45,794 nt of DNA. Origin: Pseudomonadota bacterium. GTDB taxonomy: Bacteria > Desulfobacterota > Binatia > UBA12015. Below are positions 28,658 through 37,906 of the stretch, in pieces. The position numbers were made by a program, and so were the translations under genes. Where the stretch lies: positions 1 through 45,794 of the forward strand of contig SXLG01000123.1 of the NCBI GenBank assembly GCA_005777805.1, read 5' to 3'. Position 1 is the stretch's first letter, and the number at the start of each line of letters is the position of its first letter. The notes below the pieces were generated by a model, which ran no database searches, had not been told where the DNA came from, and saw only the letters and a program-made list of their open reading frames with translations.

Positions 28658-28799
28658 CGAGAGGGTACCCCTAGCAGGCGCGCGTCCGCGATCGACTCCT
28701 GCGCCCGCCGGAACGCACCCCCGTCCGGCCGGACCGCCGGCGCACATCCACGCGGCCCCGTCACGCGACGCACCAGCAGCCGTGGGCCGCGGGTCCGCC

Positions 28800-29039
28800 G
28801 AGATCGTCGTCGACGCCATGCGCGCAACCGTGGCCAGTATGTGCACAGCCCCCACCGGTGGTCCTCGCCGTCGCCGCACGGGCAAGCGCGGCCACCGCGC
28901 GCTCCCTCTGCGAGGGGCAACGCCGTGATCCTCACGGTCGCCGCACGAGCAAATGCGCCCACCACGCCACCGATCGGTGGGCCTGCCGATGGTCTTCGCC
29001 ACCCGGCTGGGGAAGGATGCCCCCGGTGGCGCACGAGCA
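28800..29039. repeat. Degenerate direct repeats (3-4 units) immediately upstream of the CDP-alcohol phosphotransferase gene
   Basis: GTGGTCCTCGCCGTCGCCGCACGGGCAAGCGCGGCCA (28858) versus GTGATCCTCACGGTCGCCGCACGAGCAAATGCGCCCA (28925), 30/37. Weaker copies near 28800 and 28988. Confidence 0.65.
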
Positions 29040-29663
29040 ATGACCGACCAGACGAGTCCGATTACATCGGGCGGGGGACGAGGGTCACGGCTGGACGCTG
29101 CCCATATTCTATCCCTGACGAGACTCGTGCTCGCGCCGGCGTGGCTCGCCGCTCTCGACGGACCGCGCGCCCTCCCGCTCGGACTGGCCCTGCTGGCGTG
29201 CGCCAGCGATTTTTTTGACGGTCGGCTGGCGCGGCGGGCGCGCAGGGTTGCGCGCGAGGGGAGAGTCGAGAGCGCAGGCCACTCCACGGCACCTCTCCCC
29301 ATCGACGCGGGCGCACTGCTCGACGTCGCCGCCGACGGGGCCTTCCTCATCGTCACGCTTGCAGGCGCGGCTCAGCGGGGCTGGCTCTCGCCCCTCCTGC
29401 CTCTCGCTGCGGCCACAGCCCTGCTCGCCTTGGCGCTACGCTGGCGCGGCGATCCCCCGCGCGTAGGCCCCACGCCGGGGCGCCAAGCGCTGGCCGACCG
29501 GCTCGGGCACACGGCTGGAGTCGTGAACTACGGCGCGGTACTGGCGGCGAGCACCGTGCCCCTCGGCCTCATCGCCCCAGTCCTGCTCGTGCCGGCGAGC
29601 CTTGTCGTGGCCGCGCTCAACGCCCTGCCCGTCGCCTTGCGCCTGAGCGGCCGCGGCACCTGA
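29040..29663 (+). CDS. CDP-alcohol phosphatidyltransferase-family membrane protein with expanded motif
   Basis: Motif fragments DFFDGRLAR ... GALLDVAAD in a polytopic protein. Confidence 0.75.
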   Translation: MTDQTSPITSGGGRGSRLDAAHILSLTRLVLAPAWLAALDGPRALPLGLALLACASDFFDGRLARRARRVAREGRVESAGHSTAPLPIDAGALLDVAADGAFLIVTLAGAAQRGWLSPLLPLAAATALLALALRWRGDPPRVGPTPGRQALADRLGHTAGVVNYGAVLAASTVPLGLIAPVLLVPASLVVAALNALPVALRLSGRGT

Positions 29664-29683
29664 GCGATCGCCCCGCGCACGGG

Positions 29684-29803
29684 CCGCCACCTCGCGCGCC
29701 CGCGCCCAAGAAGCGACGGCACCCCCGGGCGGCCGCGTCACGCAAAGCCTACCGCCACCCTTACTGCCCTGGGCCCAAGACGCGACCCTGCCCCGGGGCG
29801 GAG
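29684..29803. repeat. Imperfect direct repeat pair, offset about 68 bp
   Basis: CCGCCACCtcgcgcgcccgcGCCCAAGAaGCGACggcacCCCCGGGCGG and CCGCCACCcttactgccctgGGCCCAAGAcGCGACcctgCCCCGGGGCGG. Confidence 0.75.
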
Positions 29804-29838
29804 GACGGCCCCGTCGCCCAGTGCCGCAGGGCCGTCCT
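29802..29838. other. Inverted repeat downstream of the direct repeat pair
   Basis: AGGACGGCCC - 17 nt - GGGCCGTCCT, perfect 10-bp stem. Confidence 0.55.
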
Positions 29839-30059
29839 GACCGGAACTCGCCGATCTCGACGCCGGCCCGCCGACATGGACGCCCCCGGAGCAGTCCGGC
29901 CGGGTGGGAACCCGAGCCGCTCGGGGCAGCGCCAGGCGACCGACCGCCGGAACATCGGACCACCCGCCCGCACTCTCAAAGAAAAATGCTCGACCGATGG
30001 CGTTCCTTGTAGCAGCCTATCCGCCAGCAAATTCGGCCCAGAGGCATCGACTCTCGAAG

Positions 30060-31970
30060 ATGCGGGATTGGCGGCACAGCATGACACCTCGGCAGACTCG
30101 TCTCTCGGTTCTCCTCATCACCCTCGCGACGTCGGCTGCGCTCACCGGCGCTGCAGCAAGAGCCGCCCCGCCCGACGCGCGCATCGTCAACGGGCTCTAC
30201 ACCCACGACTACCCCAACGTCGGCCTGCTGATGTGGGAGGACACGCCCGGCAACCTGGACGGGGCCGAATCCTGGTGCACGGGAACGATGATCGGTTGCA
30301 GCACCATGCTGACGGCGGCGCATTGCGTGTGCGACGGCGACGGGCCCGACTGCGTGACCGGCGGCACCATGATCCCCGACCCCGCGAACTGGTACGTCTG
30401 GCTGCAGCACGCCGGCAGCTTCGCGGTGGAGTCGGTCACGGTCCATCCCGATTACGACTTCCCCGAGGCGGATCTCGCGGTGGTGCGTCTCGCGGCGCCG
30501 ATCACCGGCATCCGGCCCGCCACCGTCAACACCCAGGGCGAGGTCCCCACCGGAACGGACGGAACGATCGTCGGCTTCGGGCGCCGCGGCGCCGGCGTCT
30601 ACGACTACGGCTTGAAGCGCTACGGCGCGATCGCCACCAGCACGTGCAGCGCGTCACCAGCCGACAAGCTGATCTGCTGGTCCTATGCCGATCCGGTCGG
30701 TGCGCCGGGCGAGGACTCGAATACCTGCGAGGGCGACTCGGGCGGACCCCTCTTTGCCGAGATCAACGGCACAACGACCCTGATCGGGGTCACCTCGGGC
30801 GGTAACAGCGAGGAATGTACACCCACGGATTACTCCTTCGACGTCGATCTCTATGCCTACCAGGATTGGATCTCGAGCGAGGCCGGGGCCGATCTCGGAG
30901 GCGCGTCCTGCGGAGCAATCCCGCAGGTCGGTGACGCAGCGGTCGTGGTCGATGAGGTCGATGGCAGTATCTATCCGGCAAGCGGCACCGACGAGAAGTG
31001 GTTCAGCTTCACCATCCCGTCCGGCCTGCAGGAGCTGCGCGTCGCCTACAACGCGCACGACTACGCCGACGACGACGTCTACGTCCGGCTCGGCGCCGAG
31101 GCCAGCGCCTCAGCCTACGACTGCCACGTCTCCCCCGGCACGAGTCAGTACGGAGAGTGTCTCTACGCAAGCCCCGCCGCCGGAACCCTGAGCGTGATGG
31201 TGGCGCGCAACAGTGGAGCGGGTGCTCTACAGATCACCCTGACGGAGATCGGCGCGGGTTCGACCTGCGGCGGCGTGCCGCAGGGGCAGGCCTGCGACGA
31301 CGGCCTGGAGTGCACCGAGAGCGACACCTGCACGGAGTCGGGCTGCGTGGGCACGGCGGTGACGAATGGCACAGCCTGCGACGACGGCTCGACGTGCACG
31401 ACCGTTGACGCCTGTAGCGCCGGCGCGTGCGTCGGCGGCGCGACACCGCGCGCGGACTGCACCATGGCCGGAAGTAGCGGCTCCAGCCTGCAGATCAAGG
31501 CCGGCGAGACCGAGTCGCAGGACAAGATCCAGTGGAAATGGGGCAAGAGTGCGCTCACTGCAGCCGCCGTCGGCGATCCCGCGACCGACACCGTGGCCAC
31601 GCTCTGTCTCTACGACACCACGGCGTCCACGCCCGTCGTGATCCTCGAGCAGGAAATGCCGAGCGGTGCCGCGTGGACCCAGAAGGTCAACGGCAAGGGG
31701 GTGACCACCTGGACCTACAAGGATTCGGCAGGCTCTGCCGGTGGGCTCACGGCGCTGAAAGCCGCGACGGGCGAAGGCACCAAGGGCAAGTTTGCAGCGA
31801 CGCTGAAGGGCGAAAACGTGGCCCGGCCAACGCTGCCTCTCGGGCTGGACCCGACTGTCACCGCCCAGCTCTCGTTCGCTCTCGCGAGCGGCGGCGACAC
31901 GTGTCTCGCGGCCCGCTTCACGAGTGCGACCGAGAACAGCACCGCGGCGTTCAAGGCGAAGTCGGAGTGA
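30060..31970 (+). CDS. Secreted trypsin-like serine protease with PPC-like domain, Cys-rich repeats and C-terminal module
   Basis: RIVNG, LTAAHC, ADLAVVRL, CEGDSGGPLF; WFSFTIPSG (PPC-like); ACDDGLECTESDTCTESGCVG; C-terminal LQIKAGETESQDKIQWKWGKSA... Confidence 0.88.
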   Translation: MRDWRHSMTPRQTRLSVLLITLATSAALTGAAARAAPPDARIVNGLYTHDYPNVGLLMWEDTPGNLDGAESWCTGTMIGCSTMLTAAHCVCDGDGPDCVTGGTMIPDPANWYVWLQHAGSFAVESVTVHPDYDFPEADLAVVRLAAPITGIRPATVNTQGEVPTGTDGTIVGFGRRGAGVYDYGLKRYGAIATSTCSASPADKLICWSYADPVGAPGEDSNTCEGDSGGPLFAEINGTTTLIGVTSGGNSEECTPTDYSFDVDLYAYQDWISSEAGADLGGASCGAIPQVGDAAVVVDEVDGSIYPASGTDEKWFSFTIPSGLQELRVAYNAHDYADDDVYVRLGAEASASAYDCHVSPGTSQYGECLYASPAAGTLSVMVARNSGAGALQITLTEIGAGSTCGGVPQGQACDDGLECTESDTCTESGCVGTAVTNGTACDDGSTCTTVDACSAGACVGGATPRADCTMAGSSGSSLQIKAGETESQDKIQWKWGKSALTAAAVGDPATDTVATLCLYDTTASTPVVILEQEMPSGAAWTQKVNGKGVTTWTYKDSAGSAGGLTALKAATGEGTKGKFAATLKGENVARPTLPLGLDPTVTAQLSFALASGGDTCLAARFTSATENSTAAFKAKSE

Positions 31971-32142
31971 GCATCAGCCTCATTCGTATGATCTGAAATT
32001 GCGAGGGCTCCCGGCACGGAGTACCGGGCAGGAACGGGCGACCATCGACTTGATGGAGACGAATTCGACACGAGCGCCGCGCTGCGGCGTTTGACCGTGA
32101 TCTGGACACACGACCGCGCCCCGGGCCGGCGGCGGGCTCCCC

Positions 32143-33099
32143 TCAGCTCGTGCCACCGCTCCGTCCGCGCAAGAGTTCGGTGATCTCCCCGCCCGCCCGC
32201 GGCAGAAAGGCCACCCCGATCAGCGCGTTGAGGACGAGGAAGACGAGATGGGCGACCAGGCTGTAGGCCATGAGCCCGGGCTCGGGCGCCCAGGCGCCGA
32301 GCAGAAAAATCCACGCCGCCTGGCTCGTGCCGAGCTTCGCCACCGTGAGCGGGACCGCCGACGCGAGGAAGATCAGTGGCAGGTTCGCAAACATCACCCC
32401 GAGCGGCACCGACATCCCCCACAGCGCCAGCGCGCCCCAGTGGACGGCCACGGCCATCGAGAGCGCCACCGCCTTGAATGCGAGGATGACGAGCCAATCG
32501 GAGAAAGTCGCGCGGCCGAGCGTCGCCAGCAGGCCCGGCGCGGGCCGTGCGATGCCGAGCCGGGGCAGGAGCGTGAAGTAGATCAATGCTCCGCCGAGCA
32601 CGCCGTAAAGTACCTTGTATACGCCGCCAAGCCCCGGAATCGCCGTGCCCGCAACGGCGACACCGAGCGACGACACCAGGATCAAGTCGACGATCTCGAG
32701 CACACCGAGGAAGAGCACCGTCCCCGCCATGGCGAGCAGAGGAACCCTCTCGCGACGGTGGAGCCAGAGCGCAAGACCGCCCTGGCCCACGCTGGAATTG
32801 ACCAGCGCCAGCACGTAGGTGACGGCCCGCACCGGCAGGATTTCGCGGTAGCGCACCGGGGCGTGAAAGCGGCGCACGGCAAAGGTCAGGGCGGCCGAGT
32901 CGAGCAAGAAGTACGCGCACGAATACGGCACCATCAAGAGCAGATAGAGCGGCCAGTCGACCGCCGCAAGACTGGCGAGGACGGAGCCGATCGGGACACG
33001 GCGCAGCAGGAGGGCAAAGATCGCGGCCGTGGCAATCCAGGGGAGCGCCCGTACCACCACGCGTCTCACCACATTCGCCCCAATTCGGGTCGTCGCCAC
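32143..33099 (-). CDS. Lysylphosphatidylglycerol synthase TM-region / flippase-like membrane protein
   Basis: Polytopic; AVTYVLALVNSSVGQGGLALWLHRRERVPLLAMAGTVLFLGVLEIVDL. Start uncertain; the ORF extends to 33192. Confidence 0.7.
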   Translation of the reverse strand: MATTRIGANVVRRVVVRALPWIATAAIFALLLRRVPIGSVLASLAAVDWPLYLLLMVPYSCAYFLLDSAALTFAVRRFHAPVRYREILPVRAVTYVLALVNSSVGQGGLALWLHRRERVPLLAMAGTVLFLGVLEIVDLILVSSLGVAVAGTAIPGLGGVYKVLYGVLGGALIYFTLLPRLGIARPAPGLLATLGRATFSDWLVILAFKAVALSMAVAVHWGALALWGMSVPLGVMFANLPLIFLASAVPLTVAKLGTSQAAWIFLLGAWAPEPGLMAYSLVAHLVFLVLNALIGVAFLPRAGGEITELLRGRSGGTS

Positions 33100-33124
33100 C
33101 GCTGCCTCCCACTGCCGCGCGTGC

Positions 33125-34906
33125 TCAGCGCGTCCCCTGGGGTTCTTGATGGACGGGCGCGGCCTGCGTCCCGGACGGCGCACCGAGTCCACCCGAACCC
33201 GCGTCCGCGCGCCCCGGCGTGCCGAGCGGCTCGATCAGCAGCATGGCGTCAGGGCCGTCGCCACTGGCGAGCAGGATTCGCACCTCCCCTGCCGCGGCGC
33301 CGATATCAGCGCGGCGCACCAGGAGCGGCGATGGTGCGGCGGCGAGCGTGCCCGTGAAGCGCGGCACGTGCCGGTCGAGATGGAAGACGAGCCCCCAGTC
33401 GAACGACGATGCGCCGAATTGCACCGGCGAGTCCGCCAACCGGGCGCGGACCGCGACGGCAAAATGCGCAAGCGAGCGCTGCTCGGCGATCGCCCTCTCG
33501 GCCGGCGCGACCACGCCGCCAAGTAGCGCCAGCAGAGCCGCGACCAGGGGTACACTGGCGCGGAGCCAGTGCGCGTCGCGTGCCTCGCGCGCCACCCACA
33601 CGGCGGCGACGATCACCCCGACTCCGGCGCCGAGAGTGATCCCGCGCTGCGCGCCAAGCGCCGCCAGCACCGCCCTCACTCCGGCGAGGTCGCGGGGCCG
33701 CAGGATTCGCTCCAGCAAAACTTCGAGAGGCAGCCCGAGCGCCGCCGCGATCGCCAGCATCCCGAGCAGGCCGCCCGCCCACGCCATCACGACTAACCCT
33801 GCCCGCGCGAGTCGCCGTGGCCCCGGATGTTCCGGCCCCGGCCCCATCGTCAATCCCATAAGGAGCGCCGCCGCCGGGTAGGCCGGCAACAGATAGACCC
33901 CGCGTTTGGATTGCGGCAGGGCAAAGAGGGCGACCACAGTGACGACCCAGACCACGAGAAAGCGGCGCGTCGGATCGAGCGGCCGCTCGAGCCAGAGCCA
34001 CCACGCCACCGCGGGAGCGAGCAGTGCCAGGGGCAGCGTGCCGAGAGCGAGCTGACCCAGGAGGTAGCCCACGCCGTGGCGATGTCCGGAAGCGAGCCGA
34101 TCGGCATCGAATACCCGCAGGACGTTCTCCTTGAGCACATGCTCGACGATGAACTCGCTGCCGTGGATCGCCCACGCCGCGAAGTACCAGCCGCCACTCA
34201 GCACCAGCACCAGAGCGAGGCCGCGTCCGGGCTCGAGGCTGCCCACGACGTCGCGCATCGTTTCGATACGCCGAGCGATGCCACGGCCCTCACCCCAGGC
34301 CGGCAGAACCAGCGCGTAAACAACGACGATCAGCGCCGGCAGCACGAACCCGATCGGCCCCTTGGCGAGTGTTGCCAGCGCGAGACAGAGCCAGAGCCCC
34401 ACCAGACGCAGGGCACTTGCACCGCGGTGGTGGATCCACAGGAAGAGCAGAAGCGCCGTGGTGATGAAGAAGGCGAGCGTCATGTCGACACGCGCCGTGC
34501 GCATCGCCCGCAGCCACTCGAAGGCGAAGAGCAGGGCTACCGCCGCGAGCCATCCCGAACGAATGCGCCCGACACAGGCACCGGTCAGATAGACGCCGAG
34601 CACGGTGAGCACGCCCAACACGACCGAGGGCAAGCGCGTCGTCACCTGATCGACGCGCCCGAGCGCTCGCGACGCTGCCAGCCCGAGCCAGTGGAAGACT
34701 GGTGGCTTGGCCGGCACGTCGTCGCCGTTGCGCAAGGGAAGGACGAAGCCGCCGCCCCGCGCCATCTCCTGCACCACGACCGCCTCGCGCGGTTCGCCAC
34801 GGGTGTAGAAGGGGACGTCCGCGAGACCCACTCCACCGACCAGCGTCGCGAGGGTTCCCACGACGAGCGCACCCGTCGTCGCTACCAGGAAATGGCGGAA
34901 GGTCAT
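33125..34906 (-). CDS. ArnT/PMT-like (GT39) glycosyltransferase
   Basis: VPFYTRGEPREAVVVQEMARGGGFVLPLRNGDDVPAKPPVFHWL plus many TM helices. Confidence 0.85.
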   Translation of the reverse strand: MTFRHFLVATTGALVVGTLATLVGGVGLADVPFYTRGEPREAVVVQEMARGGGFVLPLRNGDDVPAKPPVFHWLGLAASRALGRVDQVTTRLPSVVLGVLTVLGVYLTGACVGRIRSGWLAAVALLFAFEWLRAMRTARVDMTLAFFITTALLLFLWIHHRGASALRLVGLWLCLALATLAKGPIGFVLPALIVVVYALVLPAWGEGRGIARRIETMRDVVGSLEPGRGLALVLVLSGGWYFAAWAIHGSEFIVEHVLKENVLRVFDADRLASGHRHGVGYLLGQLALGTLPLALLAPAVAWWLWLERPLDPTRRFLVVWVVTVVALFALPQSKRGVYLLPAYPAAALLMGLTMGPGPEHPGPRRLARAGLVVMAWAGGLLGMLAIAAALGLPLEVLLERILRPRDLAGVRAVLAALGAQRGITLGAGVGVIVAAVWVAREARDAHWLRASVPLVAALLALLGGVVAPAERAIAEQRSLAHFAVAVRARLADSPVQFGASSFDWGLVFHLDRHVPRFTGTLAAAPSPLLVRRADIGAAAGEVRILLASGDGPDAMLLIEPLGTPGRADAGSGGLGAPSGTQAAPVHQEPQGTR

Positions 34907-36807
34907 CCGGCGAGCCCCCCCGTGGCCACCGGCCCCTGCCGGCCCGTGGGAACGGTGCCCGGCCCGCGCGCTCGCGCGGCATCGCGTGGAGGAACCGGAG
35001 CCCCCGACGAATCCCTGCCCTCCGCAGAAGCCGTCCCCAAGCGCAGCACCTTCCTGCCGCGCATCCGCTCCGGAGTCGCGACGAGCAGAACATGGCGGCC
35101 GTTGTCGATCCGCTCGACGAAGACGAACCCGGCTCGCTCGAGCTCGGCGATCCGGCTGGGCCGCGTCGCCACCACCAGCGGCCGGCGCGCAGCGAGCGCG
35201 ACGATCGCTTCGCGCGACGATTCCCGACGGACCTCGCGATGCGTGTACCAGGAGAGTGAGGCCGGCTCGATCCTGTAGGCGACCAGTTCGCCGGCCGACG
35301 CCTGCTCCAGAATCCAGCCCGCAAGACCGGCATCACTCGCGACACGGGCGACACCGTGTCCCACACCGAAAACGGCGACCACGAGCAACACCGCACTGCC
35401 CGCGACGAGTCGGATCAAGGTTGCGCGAGCCGGGCCACGGTCACGCAGGAGGACCAGGGCAACGATCAGCACCGGCAGCGCCCAGATCGAAAGCGCCTGC
35501 TCACGCGGCAGGGCGAGGACGATCACCACCGGTGCCGTGAGCGCGAGCAAACCGAGCACCGCACCCCAGAGCCGCGCCGCCGCCCGCAGACGCGGGGCGG
35601 CGCGCTCGCCGGCGCGCAGAAGCCGCGCGCCGAGCCAGAAGGCGAGCGGGCCGAATGCTGGCAGGACATAGGTGGCAAGCTTCGACTCGCTCGCGGTGAA
35701 GAAGAGCACGATGGTCCCAGCCCAGAGGAGGAGGTCGCGCTCGTCGGCGGCTCGCCCCGGCTCGTCCGCCCGCGGGGCCGAGAGCGCCGCCGGTAGACAC
35801 AGCGACCAGGGCAGAAAGCACGCGACAAGCGCCCAAAAAAGAAAGAAAGGCCCCTCGTGATGGTCGAATCCGGCCGAGGCGAAGCGCTGCACGTTGTGCT
35901 GGACGAGAAAGTTCCACGGATAGGCCGGATCGGCTACCGCCGCCGCCACGAGCCAGCCCCCGAACACCGCGGCAACAAGTGCCGCACCCGCGAGCGGACG
36001 GGCCGCACGGACAGCCTCGAGCAGACGCCCGCGCGTCGCCGCCGCGGCCGCCACGACGGCGAGCGGCAGCACGACGGCGACGGGCCCCTTGATCAGCGTT
36101 CCGAGAGCCATCGCGAGCCACGCCATGAGCGCCATGCGCCGAGCGGCATCCCGGCCCGTGGCCCGAGCCGCCGCATGGGCCGCCGCGGACCATGCCGGCG
36201 CCCCGAGCGTCGACGCTGGGGACTCCGCTTCCACAAGCCGTCCGCTCGGTTCGATCTCCACCGGCCCCGCGCCTACCGCCTGCGCCGCGCCTGGGGGCTC
36301 CGCGACCTCATCCGGCAGCCGCTCGAGGAAGACGAGCCAGGCGAGCGTGGCCGCAGTCATGAATAAAGTCAGGCTCGCGTCGAGATTGCAAAAGCGGCCA
36401 AGCGCCACCACCTCCGGGGCCGTCAGAAAGATCGCGGCGCCCAGCGCTGCGGCTGGCGGTCCGAATCGACCGAGCGCCCAGCGATGGAGGAGAACGACAG
36501 TCGCGATGGTCGCCAGCGCCGAGGGCAGTCTGGCGGCGGCCTCGGGGGCGAGCGGCAGAACCCCGGCCATCTGGACCAACCAGTAGAAGCCGGTCGGTTT
36601 GTGGTCATAGGGTTCGCCATAGATTTTGGGGCGGATCCAATCGCCCCGCTCCACCATGCCGCGCGCGATGCCGGCGTGCCGTCCCTCGTCAGGATCGAGG
36701 AGCGGCGTCGCCGAGAGGCGCCCGAGCAGCAGGGCTGCGGCGAGGGCCCCCACGGCCAGTGTCTGCCCGTACGCAGCTCTCCGTCTCCCCACGCTCCCTC
36801 GATCCAT
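34903..36807 (-). CDS. ArnT/PMT-like (GT39) glycosyltransferase
   Basis: TPLLDPDEGRHAGIARGMVERGDWIRPKIYGEPYDHKPTGFYWL plus many TM helices; its stop overlaps the start of the 33125-34906 gene (ATGA). Confidence 0.87.
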   Translation of the reverse strand: MDRGSVGRRRAAYGQTLAVGALAAALLLGRLSATPLLDPDEGRHAGIARGMVERGDWIRPKIYGEPYDHKPTGFYWLVQMAGVLPLAPEAAARLPSALATIATVVLLHRWALGRFGPPAAALGAAIFLTAPEVVALGRFCNLDASLTLFMTAATLAWLVFLERLPDEVAEPPGAAQAVGAGPVEIEPSGRLVEAESPASTLGAPAWSAAAHAAARATGRDAARRMALMAWLAMALGTLIKGPVAVVLPLAVVAAAAATRGRLLEAVRAARPLAGAALVAAVFGGWLVAAAVADPAYPWNFLVQHNVQRFASAGFDHHEGPFFLFWALVACFLPWSLCLPAALSAPRADEPGRAADERDLLLWAGTIVLFFTASESKLATYVLPAFGPLAFWLGARLLRAGERAAPRLRAAARLWGAVLGLLALTAPVVIVLALPREQALSIWALPVLIVALVLLRDRGPARATLIRLVAGSAVLLVVAVFGVGHGVARVASDAGLAGWILEQASAGELVAYRIEPASLSWYTHREVRRESSREAIVALAARRPLVVATRPSRIAELERAGFVFVERIDNGRHVLLVATPERMRGRKVLRLGTASAEGRDSSGAPVPPRDAARARGPGTVPTGRQGPVATGGLAG

Positions 36808-36943
36808 CGCCACAGGCGCCACCACCGCGCGGCAGGCTACCAGCGTTTTGGCCCGCGGTCGCGCCGCACGGGCTTGCCGGTCTCCTCTCCGACCCCGAAC
36901 ATCAGCCGGCCCGCGCTCCGCGGTGCCCGACGGGGGTTTCGCC

Positions 36944-37906
36944 ATGACACTACGTACGCCCATCTGTGACCTCTTCGACATCGAGGTCCCGATCTTTCTC
37001 GCCGGCATGGGCCAGGTCGCCTTCGCCGATCTCTGTGCCGCGGTCTCGGAAGCGGGCGGCTTCGGTACGCTCGGCATGGCCGGCTCGTCCAAGGACGCAA
37101 TTCGCGACGAGATGCGGCGCGTCCGACAGAAAACCGACAAGCCCTTCGGCGTCGATCTGCTCGCCGCTCTGCCCGAACAGGTGCTCGAGGCGATCGACAT
37201 CATCATCGACGAAGGGGCGAGCGCCTTCATCGCCGGACTCGGCGTGCCGGGGCCGGTGATCGAGAGATGTCACCGCAAGAACGTCAAGGTGATGGTCGTG
37301 TGCGGCAAGGTCGAGCACGCACGGCGCGCGGAGGAGGCGGGCTGCGACGGCGTCGTGGCGCAGGGCACCGAGGCCGGCGGTCACACCGGACGCATCGCGA
37401 CCATGGCGCTGGTGCCGCAAACGGTCGATGCGGTCACGATCCCGGTGCTCGCGGCAGGCTCGATCGTCGACGGCCGCGGCATCGCCGCCGCACTCGCTTT
37501 CGGCGCCCAGGGCGTGTGGATGGGCACGCGCTTCATCGCCACCGACGAGGCCCGCGCCGCGCACGCCTTCAAGGATAAAATCATCGCCTCGGACGGCGCC
37601 GATACGACCATCACTCGCTGCTATTCGGGCAAGCCGATGCGCGTCGTGACCAACCCCTTCGTCGAGGAGTGGGAGCGCGACCCGAGTCGCATCAAGCCTT
37701 TCCCGCAGCAGCTCGTCGACAGCGCCAGTGCCGGTGTCATGGCCTATGCCCACGACGCCCACACCGACGCCGAGCGCACCTGCATGCCGGCCGGTCAGGG
37801 GATTGGCGGCATCGCCGACATCGTGCCCGTGCGCGAGCTGATGGCCCGGCTGCTCGCGGAAACCGATCAGGTGCTTGGACGCCTCGGACGATTGGCCAGC
37901 GCGTAG
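36944..37906 (+). CDS. Nitronate monooxygenase / NPD-family flavoprotein
   Basis: PIFLAGMGQVAFADLCAAVSEAGGFGTLG; VVAQGTEAGGHTGRIATMALVPQTVDAVTIPVLAAGSIVDGRGIAAALAFGAQGVWMGTRF. Confidence 0.92.
   Translation: MTLRTPICDLFDIEVPIFLAGMGQVAFADLCAAVSEAGGFGTLGMAGSSKDAIRDEMRRVRQKTDKPFGVDLLAALPEQVLEAIDIIIDEGASAFIAGLGVPGPVIERCHRKNVKVMVVCGKVEHARRAEEAGCDGVVAQGTEAGGHTGRIATMALVPQTVDAVTIPVLAAGSIVDGRGIAAALAFGAQGVWMGTRFIATDEARAAHAFKDKIIASDGADTTITRCYSGKPMRVVTNPFVEEWERDPSRIKPFPQQLVDSASAGVMAYAHDAHTDAERTCMPAGQGIGGIADIVPVRELMARLLAETDQVLGRLGRLASA

Noticed and set aside
36850-36940. Possible additional 58-bp-offset repeat (GGCCCGCG) before the nitronate monooxygenase
   Set aside because: Only about 8 bp of solid identity; not distinguishable from GC-rich background.
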